Source: Immersiella caudata (lineage: Eukaryota; Ascomycota; Sordariomycetes; Sordariales; Lasiosphaeriaceae). Taken from it: a DNA stretch of 64,000 nucleotides. The stretch lies in the NCBI GenBank assembly GCA_030512335.1, contig JAULSU010000004.1, forward strand, positions 2,666,001 through 2,730,000, given 5' to 3'. Both the position numbers and the translations under genes were made by a program. The notes below the pieces were generated by a model. It did not search any database and was not told where the DNA came from. It worked only from the letters and a program-made list of their open reading frames with translations. Of the stretch, positions 11,765 through 22,830 are shown piece after piece (the stretch's first letter is position 1; each line of letters opens with the position of its first letter).

Positions 11765-12303
11765 TTTGATACCGAATACCGCTGGGCCCAAAAAAGAAAG
11801 ACGAGCCAACTTCTATGGTTTATTTGAGCCGTTGTTTGCGCCGTTGTACGTAAATCGAACCTTAGTCATGCAGCTTGAAGTATGGCGCCCGCGTTGAACC
11901 AGTCCACATACGCCTGTAAACCGTCCTGAGATCCTCGTCGCCTTCAATCTCGGGCTACTGTGGCTCCGTCAGTTGTGGTGAAAGTTGGAAACGGGGGATA
12001 TCTCGCTGCTCCCAGTTCCATGATGCCGAAACCCTATGTATGTGTGTTTGTGGAAACAGCTGGCGCAGCTTCATCAGGGTTGAGGTCGGGTGTTATTGTG
12101 AGGCGGTAAGGATCGGATCCCCTCTTCAGGTTGGTGGGGGCACCTCGATTTTAGCGCCCCACTTAAAAGAAATGCGAACTGCATCCGCAATTGTCCCCCG
12201 TCCCACACCGGCCCACCTGGTTCTGCCACTACAAATTGAGCAGGAGCCGAGAAAAAAAAAACCAACCCTCCCCAAGCAACATCATCCGCTTTCGAGCGAC
12301 AAA
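11765..12303. promoter_or_regulatory. Divergent promoter region, XPG-like gene and PRS1
   Basis: A 539-bp gap between two outward-facing starts. The 60 bp before the PRS1 ATG are A/C-rich with a short poly-A run, as in many fungal leaders. No gene is seen. Confidence 0.45.
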
Positions 12304-13873
12304 ATGCGAGGAACTCTGATCTTCGCGGGCAGCTCGTGTCCAGCTCTCACTGGGAAAATATGTGAGAACCTGGGCATGGCGCCAGCCGAGGCCGAGCTCA
12401 CCCAATTCTCCAATGGCGAGACGAGCGTTCGAATTCTCACGAGTGTTCGAGAGAAGGACGTCTTCGTCGTGCAATCCGGCAGCCCCAAGATCAACGACAC
12501 CATCATGGAGCTTCTCATCATGATCTCTGCCTGCAAGGGAGGATCTGCCAACAAAATCACCGGTATGTTCCCTTATCCTAACCAGCGTTCTTTGAGGTCA
12601 TCCCCAATTGACCGTGCCATCAGCTGTTCTCCCTTACTTCCCTTACAGTCGTCAATCGAAAAAGAAGTCCCACCGCGGAGCGATTACAGCGAGAATGCTA
12701 GCCAACCTGCTCGGCGTCGCTGGCGTTAAGCACGTCATCACGGTCGATCTTCACGCTTCCCAAATGCAAGGCTTCTTCAAGTGCCCAGTTGACAACCTCC
12801 ATGCGGAGCCGTTGATCGCTCGCTGGATCCGACACAACGTCCCGAACTGGAAAGAAGCCGTCGTGGTGTCAAAGAACGCTGGCGGCACAAAACGAGTCAC
12901 GTCGCTGGCGGACGCGCTAAAACTCAACTTTGGCATGGTCACCACAGACAAGAAAAGAGGCACCAACATGACAGCGAGCATGATCATGAACCACCTTGAC
13001 GGCATTGAGCGACAACCTCTGCTCGACTCGATCGATAATCAGGTGCGTAACAACTCATCGGGGCTCGAAAATGGAACTCCAGCTGCAGAGAACGGACACA
13101 CGGTACCTTTTCACACTGTGGCGGATGCCCAGGGATCACCGCGTCGTGCTAATGGCCCGCCCGCGCGTCCCACGGTCAACCCCAGATCTCCCCCGAGTCG
13201 AACCCAGACCTCGCTCTCGCAGTCATCCGCCATTGATGAGCTCGACGAGACAGAGGCGGACGGTCCTGAGTATAACGATCAAAGGGCCCATGAGGTGACT
13301 CACGGCCGGCTGGTTCAAGGCCATATCGTCCCAGATGATTTCCCTTCCCCCACAACGTCTGCAGCGGATGCGAGTGTCACTGAGGAAGACCCCATGACGA
13401 TGTCTCACGCATCCTCATTCTTCGCACCGCAACCACACGCTCTCGGAGGATCCGCAGACGCTGGGGCGAGTTCCGACGAAGAGGAGGAGATTCTGAAGAA
13501 CCCCAAGGTCGAGCACATGATCACTCTGGTCGGTGATGTGAAGAATCGGACGGTCTTTATCGTCGATGATATGATCGACAAGCCCGGCTCGTGGATTGCT
13601 GCAGCTGAGACGGTACGGAAGCGGGGACTCGCCAAGAAGGTTTACTGCATCGCGACCCACGCAGTGTTTGGAGCCGATTGCCTGGAGCAAATGCAGGCTT
13701 GTGATTGCATCGATGCCATCGTTGTGACCAACAGCTACCCTATTCGGGAAGACAAGTTGCGCAATGCGAGCAAGTTGGTGGTCCTCGACCTGTCATTCCT
13801 CCTGGCAGAGGCGATTCGTCGAAATCATTACGGCGAGTCTATGTCACCGCTGTTCCTCCACTTAGGAGATTGA
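12304..13873 (+). CDS. PRS1: Ribose-phosphate pyrophosphokinase, Prs1-type with long insert
   Basis: The enzyme makes PRPP from ribose 5-phosphate and ATP, feeding nucleotide, His and Trp synthesis. Exons 12304-12562 and 12624-13873 (61-bp intron) give 502 residues, against about 320 for a plain PRPP synthetase. Family blocks: FSNGETSVRI, VFVVQSGSP, AVLPYFPYSRQSKK (completed by splicing), DLHASQMQGFF, and the PRPP-binding loop FIVDDMIDKPGSW. A roughly 155-residue Ser/Pro/acidic low-complexity segment (about residues 220-375) lies between MNHLDGIERQ and HMITLVGDVKN. This matches the non-homologous region known in yeast Prs1, which links PRPP synthetase to cell-integrity signalling. The usual TDLH-type metal site is present in the Prs1-like form VDLH. 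In other fungi such proteins act in a hetero-oligomer with shorter Prs subunits, none of which is in this window. Confidence 0.93.
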
Positions 13874-15158
13874 TCGCCTCAGTAAAATGGTTTTCCATTG
13901 GCACGACGAGCGGTTATTGCTCAAGCAGCACAACCGTGTTATGAGGTATGTTGGGTGGTCCGGATCTTCTCAGCGCGGCGTTCAGTGATATGGGACATGA
14001 TGCTTTACTCTCAACACAGCGAGACGGGCTTACGGACTAGAATCGGTCAGGTAGCGAATTGAGCTATTCAGGAAGACCGCTGGTCACATCACTGCCGAGG
14101 CAGGTCTTAGCGGCATTTAAGGTCGTAGAACCTCTTCTCCTATCACCCCTCACACCTTCCCTCTCTATTTATTGTACCCCAACGATGCTGCTACTTGAAG
14201 CAGCAGGAGCACCATCTATCCCAGGATGTGTTCTTAACGGAGCGTTGGCAGATTGATTGTCCTTTCAGGACTGTCCGATTGAGAAGGCCCTTTGTCCAGA
14301 CTCCTAGGAGTCGCTGCCGCAAGGTCAGGTGGGCGAAGGGCAAGAGAACTCTTGGAACAAGACATCATCTTAATGCTATGCCAGCGTAATCCGGACAATT
14401 TAATTGTGCTCTCAAGGTTCTTTGGGTTCTGCTTGAAATGACATGTGTTTGTGAATCTGTGCTGTTGGAGACGTTCATCGACTCGTCAAGTTGAAGCACT
14501 GCTCAGCGTTCGAGGAGGAATCCCCCGACCACACTGTCTGACTCAGGCGGAACTCCCGACGCGATGGTTATATCTAACCTGACGGCTGGACAGGGTAGAG
14601 TACAATTACACCACCATAGTCCTGGGGTGAAAGAAGCATACTGTGCTGTGCTGCATTCCTCGTCCTGATTCGATGTCACAACTTGGAATAGGGGCCTTGA
14701 TTGACCATGCTCAGAGTTCATCTGCAATGCCCCGAATTTCTCATAACAAATTTATCTGTTACACTAGATATTATTACAGCTATGCAGACACTTGAACACT
14801 CACGTGCGACACCTCCGCGGTGTGCTGCGTGTGTTCTTGAATACTGGCTTGACTGGTGGCTGGTCGCGAGTACTAATACATTATTATATGGGATGTATCT
14901 CCCGTAGCTTACCACTCAAATACCCGAAACACCTGTTTTTTTTTTGAAACTACAGCCAGCCGCCCGATTCTTGCCACCCAAGTGCGGGCACCCGCCACAA
15001 GATGTCCGATTATCTCCCCCACAAAATGCAGTTGCAACAGCATCCTCCCACCTTTCCATGCATATCTTGGCTCTCATACCCCTGAAAGAGCGCAGATAGG
15101 TCGTTAGTCGTACAAACGCAAGCCTCTTCTCATTTCCCCTTAGCTCAGCGATGAATGT
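13874..15158. other. Convergent 3' spacer, no gene seen
   Basis: About 1.3 kb between the 3' ends of PRS1 and the poly(A)-polymerase-like gene. It is AT-richer than its neighbours, with only short unsupported ORFs and a T9-10 tract near 14938-14947. I see no RNA gene or repeat. Confidence 0.4.
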
Positions 15159-18100
15159 TCAGAGACCCAGTTGCTCAGCCACCGGCCCATGGATCTCGTC
15201 AAGCAGCTGGGAGAACTCCTTTTTCTCTCGATCACCGAACGCAGCTGACACATCTTGAAGCAGATTCTCCTGGTGGATACCCTTGCCAGCTTCCTTGATA
15301 ATTCTCCAGGCTCGTCGAAACTCGTCGCGAATAGCAACTATCCCATTATGTGTTACGGTTCGTGCCACGTTATGATCAAGCTCGAAAGGATCTTCGATGG
15401 CGAACAGGTAACGGTGGCGAACCTCCTTAATTTCTCGTGTGGTCTGGCTTGGGGCTCGGCCATGAGAAATCTGAGTTTGGGCGACAGTCGGATCCGGCAC
15501 AGCTTGTTGATTGCCTTGGGCGGGTAAGTTTGCTGTTTGCTCGAGCCCAGCTGGAGCGGCCGAGGCAGCCATAGACTTTACCTCGACGACTGTCTTTGCG
15601 CCGGTCCATCCCTTATCCTGCTTGGACAGTAAACCTCCAGGGGTTCGGAGGCTCAGGACATCGCGGCCCCAATCAAAACCGCGTGATTGAACAGTGCTCA
15701 TTTGATTGCTTTGAGCGTAGTATTCGAAGAATCCTCGCAAGAGATGGCCGAGGCTGTCTTGATTTTGGTTCAGCGTGTTCTCTCGTGCCAGACGCTGGAT
15801 GGTAGCCTCGTCGCGCCAAAACAGGACGTTTCTGCCCTTACAAGAAACTGTCTCCTCAATTTGTTCTGGCGTGAGATTTGGGTCCGGGGGTTGAGCGAGC
15901 AACTGCAGATTCGGGCAGACAAAAGGCTGGGCGATGTTGACCAAGTAATGCAGCATCATCAGCACGTAGCCGTAGCTGCTCAATGTGCCCCGATACGGTG
16001 TGTTGATCTGCCTGACTTTGGCCCAGTGCTTGACAAATAGCACCAATGGCCTGACGCGCGGGTCGGTATGTGAGTAGCAGCGGAGGAGGAGAGTGTTCTG
16101 CAGGGCAAGGTGTGCCGAAAAGTTGACATCACACTGAACCCCAACCCCGGACTTGGGAAACTCCAGACGGTCCCTGTATGGATCACGCGGTTGGTTTGGC
16201 GAAAGCTGGGCTGGATCTCCAAGTTGCCGAATTTGCGAGATGAGTCGCACTGCCTCTGTCGGCAGAGGTACAACGAGATCGAAATGCGGGTAGGGGAGTG
16301 AGAATTTGATCATGGGAGTCCTCAATGCCCTAATATAAGCATCGATTGCCGCAACCGAAGCCTCCGGATAGAGCCCTTTCTCTAGGCATCTTTCAAACTC
16401 GTAGGCAAGCTGTAGACTCTTGTGTCTCCGAGCAACAGCGCGAAGGGTGAGAATCTCCTTGGGGCACGAGTCTGCAAACTCTTGTACCTCTTGGCGGACT
16501 TGGTCGGTGGAAATGCCTTTGATATATTGGCTTACCACAAAATGAAGTTCCGATTTATGCTCGCCAGGGATGTCATGAATTCCCAGCTCCAGCATAACCC
16601 TCGTGGCTCTCGTGTGATACAAGGCTGCCGATTCGTGCTGACTTTGCGCGAGGATCATCAGCTGGACGGAGGATATCCTTTTCAGCTGGTCCAGTGCAAG
16701 CTGCAGCTCCTTGCTGTAGCCGATAGGATCATTGTTAAACGTTGGCTTGTTTCCGAGAATGGCCCAGCTTTTGATAATGCTCTGTGCCTGCTGCTCCGCG
16801 ACTCTGTCCTTCTCTAGGATCTTCCTAGATTCCCAAACCATGGCCATCATCTCGCCTTCAATTTGTGTGTACACGCCCAAAAGAGTCCGGTACTGGCGGT
16901 TGACTGTGAGGTCGTACCTGTTTAGCGACTTGCACGATAGAAGCCGCTGCCGCAAAGCGTGGTCGGCAAGGCCATCGACGAAGGCAAGAGAGAATTCGTT
17001 CAAAAAAACAAGGTCATCCTCCTTGAGCTCTATCGCGTTGGAGTGAGTGTAGTCACGACCCCCGAGCTTGCGGAGGAGTCCTTTGGCCATTCCGTAGTAT
17101 GCGGAAAGGTTCTTTTTTTCGCCCTGTCGCAAGGAACGGAACTTCCTCTCGGGCTTTAAACTTCCTATTTCCCCAGCTGAGACTCCTGGATCGTGATGCC
17201 GGTAATCGTGAGGCTGGATATCATCCGCATCATGTGTGTCTTCGTCGTGTGTATCGTCATCGTCAACTTCATCCGGGAGCCCCTTCTCCCACTTTGCTCT
17301 CTCATCTAGGAGGTCTAAGCGAAGCTTTTCGGGCGGTCTCTGGCAGATTTTGATGATTGGAACTCTGGTTCGAGTAAGCAGGCGAGCACCCAGCCCAATC
17401 TCAAGGAAGGCTTTCTCAAGAAGTCTGGGGATCGGCGAGCCGGGGGCGTCGGGGGCCGTCACCGAGAAGGGGGAGAGAAGGCCCAGGTCCATGTCCGCTG
17501 CCTTCGTCGCAAACCCAGACGACAAGCTTCCGAAGCACTTGAGCTGAACGCTTCCTGGTGGGAAGCTGTGGAAACCATTTGACTCTCTCTCATACTGCGC
17601 AATGGCGGATCTTGCGACCTCCTCAATCTTAGCACGAAACATCTCCTTCTCCAAAATGTCGGCCGGCTCAATCTCGGCACCCGCAATTACAGTAGCGCAG
17701 AGGCCCTCGAGAAGATCAGTCTGCGCCCTCAGTTCCTCGGGTCGGGTATGGTACAGCTTATTTGAACCATACGACCCAGAGGGGCCATGTCTTGATGCCC
17801 TTGGAGACGAGGGATCGAAGAGCATAGGAGGTCCATGGAATGACCGGGGGTCTCCATTCGGCGGATGAGGTTGCCACTCTCCGGGAGATGACATTGGGCC
17901 ATGATATGACAACGAAGGGTGATGCCTTCCGTGCGGAGGGAACGGATTGCCCGTCAGGGGGGCAGGTGCCGCATTTCCACGACTGGGTGGACGGAACGTG
18001 GCAGAGTGCGGCCTTTGGACTCGAGTTTGCCCCCCGTGTGAATACTGCTGATGGTGCGGATAGGCAGGGGGGCTGACATATGCTCTAGCTGACTGTGGCA

Positions 18101-18425
18101 TCTGCGGGCGCGTATCGATGGGGATGGACAGCTGCGCAGACATCTGGCGGCGCTGGGCCTGGTTTGGTCGTTTCTTTCCCCCTTTCGAAAAGGCCGGTGA
18201 AGGAACTTGATCATCGGCCGAGAAATTCTCCTGGCCTGGACGAACAGGCTCAAGTCCTTGCTGCGCAAATGGTAGAATACCCATCGGGGACTGTCGACTT
18301 GCGGGTACGTGAGGGCCGGCGCCCTGAAGAGGGGGCGTAACTTCCCTTTCAGCGTTGCCGAGGATGAGGTTGCGGACACGGTCCTCTAGGCCGCCCATGG
18401 TGTTTTGGTTCTCCATATGGCTCAT
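15159..18425 (-). CDS. Noncanonical poly(A)/terminal uridylyl polymerase (Cid1/PAP-associated family) with large insert
   Basis: A single exon encodes 1088 residues. The N-terminal ~230 residues are Pro/Gly/His-rich and disordered. The nucleotidyltransferase signature is CFGSLSSGFATKAADMDL, with metal-binding Asp at about 311 and 313. The third catalytic Asp sits in GVGVQCDVNFS at about residue 766, followed by the usual helical domain (LFVKHWAKVRQINTPYRGTL, SSYGYVLMMLHYL) and a PAP-associated block (PNLQLLAQPPDP to the RGFFEYYA segment). In Cid1-like enzymes the third Asp usually comes some 60 residues after the pair, so about 390 residues are inserted inside the catalytic domain, starting with an acidic Asp/His-rich stretch and continuing as alpha-helical sequence. 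All three acidic residues and the GS motif survive, so activity is plausible. Which nucleotide is added cannot be told. Start MSHMENQNT; an internal ATG three codons later is possible. Confidence 0.85.
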   Translation of the reverse strand: MSHMENQNTMGGLEDRVRNLILGNAEREVTPPLQGAGPHVPASRQSPMGILPFAQQGLEPVRPGQENFSADDQVPSPAFSKGGKKRPNQAQRRQMSAQLSIPIDTRPQMPQSARAYVSPPAYPHHQQYSHGGQTRVQRPHSATFRPPSRGNAAPAPLTGNPFPPHGRHHPSLSYHGPMSSPGEWQPHPPNGDPRSFHGPPMLFDPSSPRASRHGPSGSYGSNKLYHTRPEELRAQTDLLEGLCATVIAGAEIEPADILEKEMFRAKIEEVARSAIAQYERESNGFHSFPPGSVQLKCFGSLSSGFATKAADMDLGLLSPFSVTAPDAPGSPIPRLLEKAFLEIGLGARLLTRTRVPIIKICQRPPEKLRLDLLDERAKWEKGLPDEVDDDDTHDEDTHDADDIQPHDYRHHDPGVSAGEIGSLKPERKFRSLRQGEKKNLSAYYGMAKGLLRKLGGRDYTHSNAIELKEDDLVFLNEFSLAFVDGLADHALRQRLLSCKSLNRYDLTVNRQYRTLLGVYTQIEGEMMAMVWESRKILEKDRVAEQQAQSIIKSWAILGNKPTFNNDPIGYSKELQLALDQLKRISSVQLMILAQSQHESAALYHTRATRVMLELGIHDIPGEHKSELHFVVSQYIKGISTDQVRQEVQEFADSCPKEILTLRAVARRHKSLQLAYEFERCLEKGLYPEASVAAIDAYIRALRTPMIKFSLPYPHFDLVVPLPTEAVRLISQIRQLGDPAQLSPNQPRDPYRDRLEFPKSGVGVQCDVNFSAHLALQNTLLLRCYSHTDPRVRPLVLFVKHWAKVRQINTPYRGTLSSYGYVLMMLHYLVNIAQPFVCPNLQLLAQPPDPNLTPEQIEETVSCKGRNVLFWRDEATIQRLARENTLNQNQDSLGHLLRGFFEYYAQSNQMSTVQSRGFDWGRDVLSLRTPGGLLSKQDKGWTGAKTVVEVKSMAASAAPAGLEQTANLPAQGNQQAVPDPTVAQTQISHGRAPSQTTREIKEVRHRYLFAIEDPFELDHNVARTVTHNGIVAIRDEFRRAWRIIKEAGKGIHQENLLQDVSAAFGDREKKEFSQLLDEIHGPVAEQLGL

Positions 18426-20183
18426 GGTGAAAAGAGCGTGGGCGATCTAGATGTGTTGCGTCCTCAACAGCTGGTCTCACCCCACTCTGGTGGGACTCCT
18501 CGCTGGCCAACTGCAAAATATTAGGCGTGAATCATTGTTACCGAGTTGGATGGGCTGGACGGACTCTCCAGAACGCACCTTTTGAAGGAAAGACTCGTCG
18601 GGTCTGCGAGTGAACACCTGGCGGTTGAGCTTCCGGATCCCTGTCCAAGCGCGAGAGGCAGGAGGCGCAAGCAGTGACAACCGTGCCAATTGTAAACATC
18701 AACGGAAAATGAACGAGAAGTTCGCCTCTCTAGAAGGGAAGAAGGTTGGAAATTAACAGGCCGCGGGTAGCATGGATTGAATTATTCGAAAAGAAGTGGC
18801 TCTCGGCAGGTGAGGTGATCCTGCCCCTCACCCACAGTACAGATCGAAATTAGACGACGGGACTGGTTGACGAAGGACCATGGCGGGTCCTTGGGCGGAT
18901 CCCAGACGTCAAGAGAACCTGGCAGTTCGCAAACTTACGATCTTGTCAGGATGAAAAGTTGGGCGTAGATTCAGGCGTTGCAGAGAACCATGCTTTGCTC
19001 ATGGTGCACCTGGTTCGACGTCGAGGGGAAGCTTTAGAGATGGAGATCAAACCAAGAGCGGGCGCGAATCTGATTGCCCAACGACCACTGTGGAGAGAGC
19101 TCAGTGCGCCACCCCAATTGGACAGCCAAACCAGGGTTGCTGCGAGCCTGGGTGTCAGGGTCGCAACATCTGGGTGTGCAACTAGGGCCAACCAATGCAT
19201 CACGTTAAAAGTAACTTTTGTTCCAGTGACAACTTCATGAGCTTGTTTCAATGTTATTTCGAATGCCAATATTACTCATGCAAACGAAGTCCGTGAAGGA
19301 TTCATTTCTGAATGCACAAAGGCTCTGGCTCGAAGAGAGGGGCTATTTGCACACTGCGCCATGCGGAAACACGTTGCCCAGATCTACAAATGCCTTTGTC
19401 AAAACAAATCTAGGTACCTTAGCTGTAGGTATTGCAAGCAGCCTAATAATACATCTTAACACCTACCTAGTGTATCTTCAGAAGGTGCCACTTACATTCA
19501 AAACGGCCTCGTCAATATTAAGAAGGTCTCTTCTTAACCTGGAATGTTATCCATAACACTTGACGCAATGTGTGAAGGGACCCTCTCTTCTGGCGAGTCT
19601 TTTGCACATTGCTCCTTCACCTCCGAGCCGTTTATTCAAAATCAAGAAAACCCGAGAAACGGGGTCCTAAACCTGTGGTTTTAAAGTCCTCAAATGAATA
19701 GAAAAAAAAGACATCATGATACCTGCAGATTCTGCAAAATTCTGCGTCAATGCCTAGGTAGTTTCACCAGGTGGGAAAATACCTACAAAATGAAGCAACC
19801 GCACCGACGTCAAGGAGCCTGCATCACTGGTCCGTGCGCCAGGTGTCCGCCCATTCTTTGTGTGGGGACATTTCCGCGCTGACTGCAAGCATCGCGGTCT
19901 GTAACGTTCTTTCTTCATCCGCGTCCGCATTCCACAAGCCCCAAACCTTGCGCCAACCTGCGCCGCACAATACCATACTTCGCGCAGCCCTTGGCTTCTA
20001 TCACAGAATATTCCAATATCCCAAAGACGACGTTCCTCACCAGCAACGCCGCAAATGCTCCATCGGGGCCGGATGACGTCTCGCGCCTAGGTTGCAGAAC
20101 CTCAGCTTCCCGGGCAGCTGCACCCATACGAGCCCTCGCAACATATTCCTGTCGCTATCACCGACCCACTAGCCTCTGCGAAA
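18426..20183. promoter_or_regulatory. Long divergent intergenic region
   Basis: About 1.76 kb between the starts of the polymerase gene (minus) and TFIIF alpha (plus). Short ORFs on both strands around 18950-19270 overlap each other and resemble nothing known to me. The stretch may hold long 5' leaders with introns; I see no gene. Confidence 0.4.
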
Positions 20184-22415
20184 ATGAGCGCACCTCCAGG
20201 GCCTCCGGGCGGGAGCGCCAACGGCGCCGCGAAGCCGCAACCCTCCGTGTTCTTCAGGCCCAAGCCTAAGGCACCGGCGAATCCGATGGTTGCCAGAAAG
20301 AGACCAGCGGTGCGACCAGCCATCTCAAAAATTCGCAAGCCTGAGAATCCGGAAGCGAAGCTCAAACGTGAACAAGCAGCACTGGAAGCCTCGCTCAAAC
20401 CCGCCCTGGATAAGCTGATGACACAAAAGGCAGCAAACAACGGCTGGAGCGAGAAGGCTCCGCCGAACTGTCAGGAATTCCCGCTGGTAACAACTAAAAA
20501 GGAGCTTCTGGAGGGATTGCGGTACCATATCATGCGTCTGAACAAGGCAAGGGGAGCCCAGGACAAGGGAGACGCCCGGCTGGACGTGACCGACCAGGAG
20601 CAATTTCCTCGGCCCGTTACATTGCATCGCCGAGATCCGAGACAGCCTTCTGCCCATAAGCTAGCCCTACTCAAGGAAGAGTTTAACTCGGCTAACCCCG
20701 CTGACGAGGCGGAAGCTGAGCGTCTTCGCCAACAAAAGGCCGACCGTGAGGCACAACGCGCTTTAGATCAGGCTCAGATCGCGCCAGGCGCCTCCAGAGG
20801 CGGTGCAGAACCGAAGCAGAACAAAAATAAGAAGGAGAAAGTTACTACATTCTATGCAAAGAACACCGACGAACAAAAGAAGCAGTCAGGCCTTCGATAC
20901 GAGGAGACCCTGCCCTGGCACTTGGAGGATGCAGAGGGCAAGGCTGGCGTCTGGGTAGCCTCGTACATCGCTGGACTTTCTGACCTGAACTGTGCTCTTG
21001 TTATCGACGGCAACAGATTCAGAATGATTCCGCTGGAACGGTTCTACCGGTTCGACGAGAAGCCAAAGTTCACTACCTTCACGCTGGATGATGCGGAGAC
21101 CATGATGAAGGCGAAGAAGGTCGTGAAGCGATGGGTCATGCACGACATGGAGAAGAGCGTGATGGATAAGGAGAGAGAAGAAACGAGGCAGTTTCTTCGC
21201 GGACGTCCCCGCGTCAAAAATGAGAGCGCTACATCTAGAGCGGCCCCCAAGGCGGAGAGGCAGGATGACTTTGAGCTCGATATGTCTGGCGATGAGTTCC
21301 AGGACGATGACGAAACCCCTGGGTTTGAGGCAGATGACGAGGATACAAAGGACGCCAAGACTAGGATCCGTCGGGAGGCCCTGGGTGCCAACCTTTTCGG
21401 CGAGGGAGAGGAGTCAAAGGTGGACGAAGAAGAGCGAGAGCAGCAGCTGGAAAAGCTGAAACGAAAGATGATGGGCAAGAAGACCATGAAGGACTTGATG
21501 AAACTGGAGCATGCTATGGACTACGACGATTCTGACTCTGACAAGGACGGCGAAAATCCGTTTACTGATTCATCGGTGAGTTCTTTATGCTTCTGGCTCG
21601 GACTGTTCCAGCGCTAACACAGTACAGGATTCTGATTCTGAAGAGGAGAAGAAGGAAGAGGTCAAGAAGGAGGATGATCAGAAGAAGGCAGACGGCAAAG
21701 AAGCGAGTGGCTCAGGTGCGGCTACTAAGGGCACCAATACGCCCTCTGGAAAGCAAAAGGCTGTAACGGGCACCAAGAAGGGCGCTCTGAAGCGACCTGG
21801 ATCGCCCAATCTTTCCGAGTCGAGCGGAAACGAGTCGAGCCGCAAGAAGGTGAAGATTGCCAAAGCCGGGATTAGTAGCCGCTCAGGGACCCCGCTGCCT
21901 GGACGGCCCAAAGGTATCGGCGGCGCAACGAGTGACGGTGAAGCTACGGCTGGCGAAGCTTCTGATGGCGGCGTGAAGCTGAAGAAAAAGATTAAGCTCA
22001 AGTCTGGCACCGGTGCCACAGGCACTCCTTCGGGCTCCAGAGCGGGTAGTCCCGTTCCACCTGGTAGGTTACCACATACGATCCTAGGTTTCTGCCTGAC
22101 CTTTGTTAACAACACATCGCAGCCAGCCAAGGGATCTCTCCTACCAAAGGCGGTACATCCACGCCAAGCGGTTCTCCTCCGCCACAAGGTCCACCTCCGC
22201 CACAAGGTCAGCCACGCGGCCGTATTGAGGCGTCAGAGATCATCCAGGCCCTCAACGCCCATCCTAACGGAATCACACTGGGTGATCTGCTTCGCAAGTT
22301 CCTCGGCAGAATCGATCGCCCTGGTATGATGACCAAACAGGAGTGGATTCAGTTGGTCAAGCAAAACTCCACGTTTAGTGCTGCGGATAGGCTTCTGCGG
22401 CCCAAGACCGCCTAG
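20184..22415 (+). CDS. TFG1: Transcription initiation factor TFIIF alpha subunit (Rap74/Tfg1)
   Basis: TFIIF binds Pol II and stabilises the pre-initiation complex. Exons 20184-21575, 21628-22063 and 22123-22415 (introns 52 and 59 bp) give 706 residues. An N-terminal Pro-rich segment is followed by the Rap74 N-domain (NCQEFPLVTTKKELLEGLRY) and, after a charged linker, the dimerisation-barrel strands (GVWVASYIAGLSDLNCALVI, RMIPLERFYRF, KVVKRWVMHDMEK). The middle is acidic/basic and low complexity. Exon 3 encodes a C-terminal winged helix: RIEASEIIQALN, GITLGDLLRKFLGRI and MTKQEWIQLVKQN, the Fcp1-contacting part of the family. The third exon is essential to see that domain. Human Rap74 is 517 residues and yeast Tfg1 735, so the length is normal. 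Confidence 0.94.
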
Positions 22416-22830
22416 TCTTGGATCAAGAACACAGGAGTTGGGCCAACTACCCACTAACCAACTAACAGGGGAGGATGATCTTGTTGCCCATATGCTGGCA
22501 GTATACGGTAGTTGAGCGAGATGGAGAGGCCATGAGGTGTTGGCCTTGCTACTAAATTCGGTGCTCGGAGGCCATCAGTGCCCATGTATTTGAGCTCGCA
22601 AAAACCAGCCAGCCACCGGCGTGTTACTATTATACCTTTGCGAGTTACGCATTTTCTCAGATTGCCTGAATGTCCTTGATTTATCGTTCGCGCAACGACG
22701 CTAGTACCAGGCTAAAATCTAGTCTTGTTGACATACGTCATGTTCAGCCCCATTTCATGGTGCTGGATACCTATTGTAAACAATATTTGCAAACAGAGCC
22801 GGTGCCAAGCCATGTTCTAGGGCCATCACA
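22416..22830. terminator. Convergent 3' region of TFG1 and CWC26
   Basis: A 415-bp gap between two facing 3' ends. No coding sequence is seen; both transcripts must end here. Confidence 0.4.
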
